A stretch of DNA of 64,000 nucleotides from Crocodylus rhombifer (Eukaryota > Chordata > Crocodylia > Crocodylidae), in the NCBI GenBank assembly GCA_038503035.1, contig JAVSML010021661.1, forward strand, positions 186,001 to 250,000. Direction: 5' to 3'. The translations under genes and the position numbers were made by a program. A model generated the notes under the pieces. It saw only the letters and a list, made by a program, of their open reading frames with translations. It was not told where the DNA came from and did not search any database. Below, piece by piece: positions 22,901 through 34,900 of the stretch; positions within the stretch are counted from its first letter, which is position 1, and every line of letters starts with the position of its first letter.

Positions 22901-25900
22901 GAGGTAGGCTTTACTATGTACACGTTTTAGGAGAGTGTGTGGTGTAGTTAAAACTATGAGTTAAAGATTAGAGCAAGCATGAACCAAGGTTCCCCATGTA
23001 ATTCTCAGTGGTCCTCCTCATTTGTTATGAGGCCTCATTCTTAAGTAAGCCTGTTTTTTAAATGGGGATAATACTTCTTCCCTACTTCACAGTGGTCTTC
23101 TAAGACTTAACTAATGTCTGAAGTTCAAAGTAATAAAATTATTTCCCTCCAGTTTGTTGTGATAACTTAAGCTTTAGGTCTAGACATGTGTGATGTATTT
23201 TTAACTACCAGTTATAATTTAAGGACAAATTAAATCTATAGAAACAACTTTTTTCCTTGTGTGACTTCAGAAACTTTTTTTACATTGATGGGTGTTTTTT
23301 CCCTTTGCAGGTTGGCAGTGATTTTGGATATTTTCCAAAGGATTTACTTGAAATAAAACATAATTATACCGATGATGAGCTTGAATTACCAACAGATGTA
23401 AGTTGTTGTTGTTGTTGTTGTTGTTGTTATTTTAGGGTTGCTTATACTCAGTCCTAAACATTCAGTGGACTCATTGAAAGAGAGAATTGGGACCTCAATA
23501 AGTGTAGAGGAACAACCATAATTACTTTTCAGCCAGTGAACTAATATTACATATATGGATAATTTGATTGTTAGATTCCCCCTCCCCCCCCCAAATACAG
23601 CATTTTTTTTTAAATTCTGACAAAAACTTACTAAATAACTTCAGACAGTGTTCTTTGCAGCACAGAAGAAACATGACCAGCGTGGTTGTGTGTGGGCCAT
23701 TTCATTATGCACTCTGTTGTTTCCCAGAACTTTTGGAATTCAGTGACTGATTTAAGAAACATGCAACCCATTTTGTTAGCCCTACAAATGACCCTACAAG
23801 ACTTATCTGCTTAGGCAGTGCCATTGTAGTTGCTTGACTACGTACGTAAGGAATAATTGTGTGTGTAATTTGTAGGACTAGACTGTATTTTGGTCCATTT
23901 GTGTTATGGTGGAACAAACTGTGTGAAATAATTAAAATAGTTCGGATTACTATATAATTACGGTAATGCCTGCTACGTGCTAGGCACTTCCTCAACACTG
24001 AGAAAGGACACTGAGAAAGTCCCTGAAGTAATTACCATCTCTAAAAATGAATAAAGAATTCACCATTGCCACTTCTGTGGTTCAACATTGCAGTAATTTC
24101 CATTTCAAAACAAGTGATAAATAATGCAAATCAACTCCTGCCATCAGCTCTCTAGCTGTTCCTCACTACTTGGGACTTTCAAACAGTGGGTTAAACTACA
24201 TGTTCCTTACTTAGGTTTCAGTTGGTCCTTGGCCAGGCAAAACCCCAAATGATTTCAGTGAGAGGGTTTCAAAATTTAGTCCCAAATGAACAGAAACGTA
24301 GCTATAAATGCAATGGTATAGAACAGTGTTGCTCAATCTTTTGACCCTACAAGCCATATGAGTGGTATGGGACTGGTGTACAGGCCATATTGGATCCTGT
24401 ACCTCAGGATTGGGCCCACACACTCAGCTCCAGACTGTACTGTCTCTGCCCAACCCTGCATGCTGGGATCAGAGCTACAAAAATCTGCACTGCCTTAACG
24501 CAGTCTTGTGTACAGGAATTGAAGCCCCAGGACCCTGTGCTGCTTCCACCTGGCCCGGTGTATTGGGATTGGGCTCTGTACCACCCTTCATACCAGATCT
24601 AGTGTGCAGGACCATGGCCCATAGGCATCCTTGTCTGGCTGGCTGGCTGGCAAGGTGCTAGGGTTTGGTGTAGAAAATTCAAACTATTTTCTTTATCATT
24701 ACTGGAGAGGAAGTAACGATGATTAAGTAACAGTTTTGCTGTCGTTGAATGAGATTTGTTTTTTTCTCTTCCAGGAAACAGATTTTGTTTGTTTTGATGG
24801 AGGAAAAGATGATTTTGATAATTATAATGTGGCTGAGCTTTTAAAATTATCAGAGGAAATTGTGGCAAATGGAGGGGAATCAGATTTGAATGCTGCAGGG
24901 AAAGAAGTTTTTGAACAAATCACAAGGGAGGAGGAGACAGAAGAGGTTGATACTGAGACTGATGTTTTTGAATTAAGTACAGAAGAAAGGAAGGAAAGAG
25001 AAGAAGAAGACAGCTCACTTTCTAAAATGACTGAGAATGTGGAGAGAGACCTTGAATCCCAGGGAGATACCCTCATTGTAAACAGTAATGAAGAAAATTC
25101 TCAGGGAGACCAAATGGCACATGAGCACTTGAAAGGAATATTACAAGAACAATCAGAAGGGCTTGAAAGTGAAAATACCAAAAACTCGAGTATTCCTCAG
25201 GAAGAAGCCAAACAATCAGAAAAGGAGAGTGAAGAAATTGATGCTTATACACTTTTAAACAGAGAGCTGTCTATGAATTTGAAAACCAAATTTGGCTCAA
25301 CTGCAGATGCTCTTGTGTCTGATGATGAGATGACCAGTCTTGTTACATCACTGGAAGATGATTTTAATGAAGACACTCAAGATACAGAAAACCTGGAAGA
25401 CCATAAGGATCATTCTGAAGAAATCCCCTTGCTGTCATTTGTAGAAGAGGAAGAAACTAATTCTCCACTGGATTCAGAAGCAGAAATGCATTTAGTGGAT
25501 AAAAATGCTGACCTTAATTCAGAAGAAGTTGAACCTGATGAAGCCCCTGAGGATGCCACAGAATTAATTAACCAAAGAGATTATGGAAAAAAAGATGATT
25601 CAGATTTATTAACGTCTGTTGAGGACACCATCTTTTCAATTGTCACTGGGAATGAAAAAAGAAATGATAATACCGAGGTCAACAAGTCTGATACAGCAGA
25701 AGAAAAGGAAGAAGAGGATGAGGTGATTCATATTAGTAAGGAGAAAAAACAAGCAGTAAAATCCAAGCTCAGGGACCTAACTGAAGAAGATCTTATAGAA
25801 AAGGAAGGGCACCCTGTAGATGACCTAGACTTAAAGGAAAAGACAAACAAAAGTAAACAGTATGAGGAATTTTCCCTTGATGGTGGATCTGAAGAACTGC

Positions 25901-28900
25901 AGAACACATTTGAGAATGGTCCTGACCAGGAAGCTGACCTGGAGTCTAAACAACCCACTGAAAAAAAGCAAAATGTTCTAAAGCCACCCCTCAGTGAAAG
26001 CAAAGAGGATTCTGAAGAAATGACTCTTCATAAAATAATGAAAGAGACAGAGAAGCCCAGGGAGATTTTGGAGGACAGCCTGGAAAATGAAACAAAGCAC
26101 AAAACATTATGGAAAAATATGAAGGAGAGAAAAGCAGCTGTGGGCAAACAGTCTGTAAATGTTCTACACAAACCCCTGGAAGAGCTACAAAATGTATCCC
26201 AAAGTGACCTGGAGAATACTGATCTCTTGGAAGGCAAAGAACAGGAAACTTCTCCTACACAGGCACAAGTAGTTCAGAAAGATGAAAAGGATTTAGAACA
26301 AGTGAGGGTGCCTGAGACAGAAACACATGTTTTCAGAGAGGAAGAAGTTGCAATTCCAAGGGAAAAGGTAAAAAAAATTCCCACAGAGAAGAAAGACCTG
26401 AGTAATTGGCATGAGAGAGAAGCAGCTGTTAAGCAAGCTAGGCAACAGGAAAATGAGACCAGGTATACAGAAGAAGGTGTAGAACAAGAGCTTTCTCAAA
26501 ATGCTGACCAGACACTACCAGACAAAACCCCTGGTGAAAGTCCTGCTGAAGATCTATCCATGAACACTGAACAGGAGGTGAACGCAGATAGTTCTGATCA
26601 ACAAGACACTGCTGACAATGAGGATCAAAACTTGGACAAAGCTCTTGGTACGGACCTAACCAGAGAAAAAACGTTAAAACCAGAACTTGAGTCTGAAGAG
26701 CTGGAAGTTGAAGAAGACTATGACCCAAAACAAATGGAGGACGAGCTGTTAGAAGATGAAAATGCTGCAAGTGCAAAACTGTCAAAAGAGAGATTTGCAA
26801 GTGGACATGGTAGTAAATTAAACATGAAAAGAACAAACCCAGAGTTGGAAATTCCAACTGAAGCTATTTCAGGAACTGCTAATCCTGTTTATGAAAATGA
26901 TGAAATAGGAGAGGAAGTAAACATAACATCTGAGCAGGCTGGAAAAAAGAGCAGCATGCAGGATGTGACCAAGATTAAGAATGAAGAGACTGACATGCAA
27001 ATCAAAAAAGCTTCTCAACTGAATAACATGGAAGATGACAAAGATGATAAAGTAACATTAGAATCATTTGAAGTGGAAAATGAAGATGGAATAACTTTGT
27101 CAAATGATGCCAGTTCTCCTGAAATGGTGGACTCTAAAGATGTCTTTAATCAAAGAGAAAATCCTCTCCAACAGGACCACTTATGGAAGAACATGAAAGA
27201 TGTGGAGAACTTAACTGATCAGGAAATAAATGATCACCAACAGTCTTCACACCTTCATGGGTCTGCTGATATCTCAGGAACCACAAATGAAGTTATGAAG
27301 CCAGAACATAGAGACTCTGTGAAGCAGCTTATGATAATGAAAGACTTCTTTGATGAAAAGCGTGTGGCACGTCTAAAAAAGTATCTTGGGCCCCAGCACA
27401 TTGTCAGGATAGAAGCAATGTTTCATGACATGAAATTGGAGCTGGAGCTTGCTCAGAAGGGTAATAATAATCATGAGACTATTGAAAAGACTTTGGACCA
27501 GATCCTTGAGTCTTCTGAGTCTAGCATTATGGATGTTGTGGAAAATGTTTTGGATTCAAGGGTGACAGAAAACAAAGAGGAGGTGGTGAAAGAAATGGAT
27601 CTGTATGATGAAGAAACTGCAGTGATGGATGATATTCAGGAATTAATATATTCCTTAAGGCACAAATATTCAGCTGTTTTTGACAGTGCTCCCCTTGCAT
27701 CCACTGCAGATCCCGGAATGGATTCTAGGCTGCATGTTGCAGGTAGGATTTTTAAAAGTCTGGATGACAGTTGCTTCAGGAGACACTGTTTTCTTTTGTC
27801 AGCATATAAAGAGAGAAACAATGAACACAATAGATGCTAACAAATACACCAATTAAAATTCTACCACAAGCAGAGTTTTTATAAGATGAGAGGAGAGGGT
27901 AGAAAGAAACTCCATGAAGTCCACTAGGGACTTCACTATTTCTAATCCAATAGTACCCTGATACTTTGTTGCCAGGTAGTTTGCAATCTGCTTAATTAGC
28001 AGAGGGTTGCTGAAAAAAAGGATGAGCCTCTCAGCTATTTACCGCTTTTACTTTTTCATTCAGCTGGAGCTCATTGGCAATCACAACTGTCTCTGTGGCA
28101 ATTCACAAACCTTCAGTGAATATTTAGCAGCCTGTAGTATCCACTGAAACTCTAATGGTTCCACAGTAGCCATGCAAAACTAGTACTTGATTTTCTGATA
28201 TCTGTAGTGTTTTGTATAAAAGACCATGCACTTAAATGATCTATATAACCGTCCTTAAAGTCCTTATTGGAATATTCTCTACGCTCACAATACAGAGTGA
28301 ACAAGTAGAGGAAATACAGAACAAGCCAAGCTTGGCAAGGGAGAAGAGCCAGAGATTTCACATAGGCATCAGTAAGTTTCCAGTGGATTATCGTAATTAC
28401 TGTAGGAAAGACAGTCAAATGCTGTGGTAGATGACAATATAGAATGCTAGGGTATACCTTACTGTACAGCAGGGATGTCAAAGACACAGCCTGCAGGCTG
28501 GGTCTGGCCTATGGAGTCCTGTTGTGTGGTCCATGATGTTGCCTATGGGTCTCACTTATACCCAGAGGCCTCATGTGGCACCAGATTTACCTTGCACACT
28601 GTGCGCAATGGAGAGCCAGTTTGGCGCACACATTGCCCATGGCACATAGCTCTAGTCCAGGGCACCCACTGTATGTGGCACTCATGCCTTATGGCCCCAC
28701 ACACTGAATCCAATGTGCAGGACTGCTCTGTAGGCCTGATCCAGCCCACAGACTCATCCCATGCTACTGTCTGGTCCATAGGGCCTGGTGAGTTTGACAG
28801 CCCTGCTGTACAGAACCAAATGGTTAGCCATTTATTTTCTGTTTAATTCGTGTTACTGCGATACAAAAAATAAGTTTTTTCATCTGGCCTGTGAGGATAT

Positions 28901-31900
28901 CTTGAATTATTTCCAATCTCCATACAGATATTTAGTTGGATGTCACTGGAATTTGACTAAAAATATGCTGGGACTAAAATAAAGTAGTAGTCTGGCATGA
29001 CACATTTTATGTAAGAAAGTTTTGTCAATCACAGTATGTCATTATCTTTCACTAGACAAAACTGCCATAAAGAAATAAGTGCCAAACCAATCTTACATTC
29101 ATATTTTTTTCTGTCTATTGTAGATACTCCAAAAGAAATTCAATATGACAGACACCCGACAGGAAGCCCAAATATGGCTGAAGAGAGTGATCAGACATTC
29201 CCACAGCTTGAGGATAGGAGGCCACTCCAGTCCCCTGAAGGGGAGGAGGAAACTCTTAAACCAAAGAATCCTGAGCATGATATAAATATTGTCAAACAGG
29301 CCAGCATCTTGGAAAAAAAGGAAGTCTATCAAAGTGAGAAAGGAATGCAATTGACAGATACGTCCCTTGAGTCCAGTTCTTTGGGGCAAAGTGACACAGA
29401 AGATTTTTCTGCAGGTAATTTTTCTGAACTAGCTTTAATGTTTTATGCCTAGCAAATCCGCCTTAATCTTTTCAGTACTCCAAAAAGAAGTGTATATTTT
29501 AACAACTCTACAGTCCAGCTCTAAGTGAAGTAACTGGAAGATCAGTTTCCTTGGCTGGCTGCATTTTGTGCACTCCAGAAATGGCAAAGCAAAAGTTTTC
29601 TAGTAATTGTTCTAACACACACAGTTATTTGATGAACTTGATAGACTGGCAAAATCAGTTCCTCTACCTTAGGTATTTACATGACCTTGTTATCATAGCA
29701 TCAGTGCATCTCACAGTCTTTAATATATTTATATCTTTGCTTGACAGCTAGGGAATTGAGGGGTGGGGGGAGAGAGAGGGAGTTGTTTGCCAAAGACAAC
29801 ACAGAAAAAATCTGCAGCGGGGGTGGAATTGAACCAGAGTCTTCTGAATTTCAGTGATGCACACTAACCACTGGACCATCTACTCCTTTGTCACACTTCA
29901 TTACACATGACAGAGAGGATGATCACCTTCATTTCTAGTTACTCATTGTAAAGCATCTCCAACATGTCACCATGTTCTAAAATAATATAAAATATAAACA
30001 AGCTAACAAAGAAAGGGAAATATCTTAGAAAGTTGGTAACCCTTTTCACAGTTGCTCATATAGTGCTGAAAGCTTGATGCCTGAAAGTTTGTCTAACAAC
30101 TCTTCCAGCTATTCAGTTGGTCTAATCAAAGGTATAAAAAAGTGCCTGCCTCCTAAACTAAGTAAATTTCACTGGGGGAGGGGATGTGGAGCTTTTCCAT
30201 TTCTGGGCTCAGCCCAGGCTAGCAGGACTGTGTGATAACTTGTCCAGTTATCATCAGACAAAATACCCACCTCTCCAATTCACCCTTGTTTGCAAGCCCA
30301 GCAGAGAGGCTAAGGACTGAATGCATATAGATCTCTCCTTTCATCCCCTAGTGGTGACTCCATGTTATAGCTGAATTGCAGTAGCCGAGCGTCATGTAAC
30401 AAATGTGCATTTTACTATAAAACAGATCAATAATCATAGGGATAGTCAAATACTGCTTTCTCATGCTGTTAGCACAAACTCCTGTTAATGCTGGAGTAGG
30501 AGTTTTCACCTGTATCTCTTGCCATGGCACTTATTCCAAAATGGTACTATTGGCTGTCTTTATCTACTACTGTTCTTGCTCTGACTTAACAGTGATGAAG
30601 AAAACATGTCCAGCATAAAGGGGATGTAATAGTGGTTTAAAACCATATGCATCAATAATTATTTGAAATTCTATGAATTGGTGCAAGAAATTTGTTGATT
30701 GGGAGGCAGAGTCAGCAGCCTAAGACGGAGCAAAGTCTGAGTCAAAAAAGAGGATCAGAATGGAACTATCTTCCTTTCTATATTAGCATTTGGGAGTTAA
30801 TTGGAGTCAGCAGTCATGTCCAGGCTTCTGTACACCCTGCTTCAAATTCTTCACTGTGTCTTTTTGTGTCAGGTCCAATGAACAATAATGGTCCTCATGA
30901 ACTTGCTGTTTTATTACTACTTCAGAGTGACTGATAGAACAGCCACCAGCCCAAAACCAACTCAACATAAATTTCATCAATGAAAAGTTTAAAATGGATT
31001 TCCTAGCCAGGAAGCTATTGACACACAGTTTCTAAAGTTTGATGTAGGAGAGAGAACATTTCCCTAAGGAAGACAGGGACATAAAGAACAATGTAATGTA
31101 GGAATCTTTGAGGCAGATTATTAGTTCTGTTTCTTCAAATCCTTATGATGCAGTCTTATGTGCTGGCCTTATAAAAGGAATACTTTCAGCCCAGCAAGAA
31201 TGCAAACTGAGAACATAAGAACTGTCACTTACTGGGTCAGACCATAGGTCCATCTTACCCAGTCTCTCATGTCATACCGTGCACTGTCCGGTGTACTCTG
31301 CTTGGTATTGACCCTTGGTGCACTTACTTTTAACTTATGACCTTTACTCTCATCCCTGCTTTGTCTTTTATTTGTCACATGAGATCAGTTGACACATATC
31401 CAGTAGCCCCCTCTATTAATGGGGGGGGCGGGGCGGCAGTAACTGTTGCACTGTTGACCTAAAGTCTGTCCCCCTCCCAATATGTCTCAAATAGGCCTGT
31501 GTCGCACGGTGGCAGACTGCAGATGAAGAGAAAACTAGGTCTTACCAGGGTGTTTTGTTACACTGTTCCTCTCTCACTTGCAGCCTCCAGCACTGAAGGC
31601 CTAGATAAAGGCAGAATGGAGTTTGAGAATTAGGTCTGAGATTCAACGCTTGGTCTCACAACACCATGAACATTACTTTTAGAAAGGCATAATACTCTAG
31701 TTCAATGGCTCTCAATGTTTTTTGTACCAGGATCCATTTGTAAACGTGAACTGCCAGTCCTGACTCAGTGCCCCTCATTCCTGACCTGCTGCCCCCAGTC
31801 CCCCTGTGTGTGGGGTGGAGGGGTATATGTGGGACATGGGGGGGGTCCCCAAGCAGCCCTTGTAGGCTGGAATTCTGCCAGCCTGCAAGGGAAAAGCCAC

Positions 31901-34900
31901 AGTTTTCCATGATTTTTCTTCTTTAAAGGAGAAGCCATTTTTAAAGGTTGTTCATGACCCTTTCAATATATTCTTGCAACCCACTTTTAAGTCATGATCG
32001 ATGGGATGGGAAATGCTGTTCTAATTGGACCCTTGGAGTAAAGATTAAGGTGTATTCGTGTTTACATCAAACAGTGCTGGAAATGACATTTGAATCATAG
32101 AAAATTAGGGTTGGAAGGGGTTCAGCTGGGAGAATGTGGAAGAGCACAGCAAGTGTTATAGATTCAGAACATGAGGGTTGGAAGAGACCTCAGGAGGACA
32201 TCTAGTCCAGTGGTTCTCAACCTTTTCTGTACCAGGACTTATTGTAAACATCGATGGCCAATCCCAACCCAGAGCCCCTTGCTCCTGACCTGCTGCCCTC
32301 CACCCCCAAGCCCCAGCCCCCCAGTGTGTGGGACATGGGGGGACCCCAAGCAGCCCATGCAGGCTGGAACTCTGTTTGTCTGCCAGGGAAAAGCTGCAGT
32401 TTTCTGTTTTTCTCCTTTTAAAGGAGAATCCATTTTTAAAGCTTGTTTGTGACCCTTTCATATACTCTTGCAACCCACTTTTGGGTTGCAACCCATGGGT
32501 TGAGAAACACTGATCTAGTCCAGCCCCCTGCTCAAAGCCAGACCATCTCCAGCTACAGTATCTGAGCCAAGGCTTTGTCTACCCAGGTCTTAAAAACCTC
32601 TGAAACAGCTGGATTGATCATGAGAAACATGCAGTCCTTTTAATTTTACTTACTGTAAAAAATATTCTAGAGTTATATGGTAGAGAAAGAAAAGAATGAA
32701 TGGCATATTTACATCTGAATGATTAAAGCTAACATTTGACCCTGCCTTGTCCAGGTGTGGGGTCTTCTGTTTAACATAGCAAAGGGCAGGTAGGCACTAC
32801 TTAAGATATACTTGGAGCACAGACCTTAAGATACTGTATTAACTATTACAGTCATGGAGTATACGAGAGGTTTGAATGGGTTCTGTACCTGTCCCTTTCT
32901 TAAGGGAAAAGGTGGATGTGAATATTCATGTTATCACAAGCCAATTACCTTATTATTACATTACGAATCTCAATCATGTAGAAAATAAAAAATGCCTTCT
33001 TTTAACTCAAGGTACAGTCCCTGGTGCAGAAGAGAAACGCCCTCCTTCTGAGACACAGCCTGTGGCACCCTCCCTCCTTGCCACCCTCAGCGATGCGATT
33101 GTGGGGGCCAAAGACAACATGCGACCTGTCACGGAGATGGTAAGTGCCACAGGTAGCAAGGAAACCATGGATGAAAGGGCATCTCAAAAAGAGAATTGAA
33201 ATCACAGTGGTGGACTTACGAGGGAGCTCCACCACATGGACACTTGACAGTTAAAAATGGGGGTGGGGGGTATTATTTCAGCGTTGGCAACTCTTATGAT
33301 TTTTGGCGTGGTTCTTAAAGTTACGCTTCAGGAATGTGAAAAACTTAGCTTTCTTTTACACCTGTGTGTGTGTGTGTATGTATGTATGGAACCGATTCTA
33401 TATATCTATATAGATATAAATATAATATCTCTATCAATAGAGATCTATATATATAGATATATAGAATGTGTTGTCTGTGTATATATGTATATGTGTATAT
33501 AAAAATATAAATAAAAGAAAGCTGTTTTTCACATTCCCAAAGCATAGACTTTAAGAACCATAAATCTATAGATACGTATATCTGTATGTATGTATGTGCA
33601 AGAAAGAGCTACATTTTTCACATTCCCGAAGAATAGACTTTAAGAACAGTGCCAAAAATCATGAGAGTTGGCAACACTTTTGTAAATTATTGTTATTGTT
33701 GTTGCTGTTGGTACTACTCCTGCGTGCAGCGGGAAGGTGCCCGCAGGCAGCAGGAGGGTCGCGCTCACGTTGAAAAACGCGCCGGCGCTGGGGGGGGGGG
33801 GGGGGGGGGTAGGGGCTGCCAAACGGTCGCGAGAAAACTACCCACTCCCCCGTCCCCGCTGCTCTGAGGGCAGGAGGGGGCGGGCCACCGCAGGGAAGGT
33901 TCGAAAGAGCTTAACTTCCGGGTTCTGCCCCTCATCGGCGCGGAGGGATGACGCAGGCAGCCGGGAGGTCGCGGCGGGGTCACCCTCAGGTGACGTGTTA
34001 CTGCCGGGAGACCGAGCGCAGGAGGCGAAGTTCGCGCCCCCACTCCCCCAGCCTCATGGAGCCGGGCCTGGCCGCCGCCGCCTTGCCCGCGGGCCCCGCG
34101 CCCCGCGCCGCCGCCGCTGCCCTCCAGGGCCGCCTGCTGCAGGTGGGGTGGAGGGCCGCGCTGGGCCGGAGGTGTCGCATTGCGGGGGCCGGCTGGAGCG
34201 GGGGGGACACACGTGCACATTGGCACACGCAGGTTGGCACACAGACACACTTGTGTGTGTATTTGTGCTCACACGTTCCCTCCTGGGGGCGGCTGAAGAA
34301 GCGCCCTGTTTCTGGGGTTCTTCCCAGGGGTGGGAACAGGGAGGGGGATTTCCCCATCCAAGATCCCTTGTTTCACTCAATGGGATGCGATGCAGCTGGC
34401 TGGCCCAGTGTGTGCCAGGTGACTTGGGATCTGCCTGCCTTTCCAGGGATGTTGCCACTGGGGTTTGTTAAGGGTTTGCCCCTGGCCCATTGTTTCCTCC
34501 CTGGAGCTTGATCTGGACTACTGATGACAGCAGCCTTGTGGTTGCAGTGCAGAAAGAAACCAGGCAAACGCTTTTTATTTAGTTCGTAGGTGGGGAAACA
34601 TGTTAGAGCAACTCAGGTCTGTGGGTGAGTTGGGTTTTGAGCCTTTTTAGTTTCTGGTTTCAAAGGCGGTGGAGTGCAGATGTCTGTTCTCTCTGGAGAC
34701 CCCCTCGCTGCTTCTGAGACTCTTGTCTTCATGCTTGAAGCGCTCAGTTTGCTCCAGGTGCAAGGGTCTCATACAGTTTGCCATGGTGGTACAGTTTGTT
34801 GGGGCCCTGCAACTTGACTTAATGCTGTCTCATGTCTAACTAATATGAGAGCTGTTAAAGACTGTGTGGCAAGGGTGAAATGGAAAGGAAAGAAATGATC

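Larger units (their letters stand above)
17977..23310 (+). other. MIA3 intron 2
   Basis: 5.3 kb without exons. It contains an eroded fragment of the 37.2-kb repeat family at 18350-18420, a (TG)n run at 19864-19908, an ATAG/ATCT-type palindromic microsatellite at 20810-20848, a TIR element at 21363-21758 and a MIR-like SINE at about 22930-23130. Confidence 0.7.
29415..33011 (+). other. MIA3 intron 5, repeat-rich
   Basis: Holds the SINE at 29660-29890, a LINE/SINE scrap at 31206-31290 ('gaacataagaactgtc...tactgggtcagacca'), hAT-like elements at 31703-32018 and 32208-32512 (the second inside a CR1 tail), and one copy of a diverged direct repeat at 32628-32992. Confidence 0.7.

Noticed and set aside
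27743..27840. Extension of MIA3 exon 4 to the stop at 27838-27840
   Set aside because: A good donor (CAG|gtagga) at 27743 has the right phase for exon 5, and the extension has no conserved sequence. An alternative truncated lumenal isoform remains possible but is unsupported.
29820..29890. tRNA-Glu-like sequence on the minus strand
   Set aside because: A-box and B-box resemble a tRNA, but the anticodon arm and acceptor stem do not pair well, and a SINE body follows, so it is the head of a SINE and not a tRNA gene.
33737..34511. Open frames of 244 and 187 codons across the internal CpG island
   Set aside because: Only the part up to the donor at 34142 is supported. The rest reads into the intron and is a GC-rich artefact.
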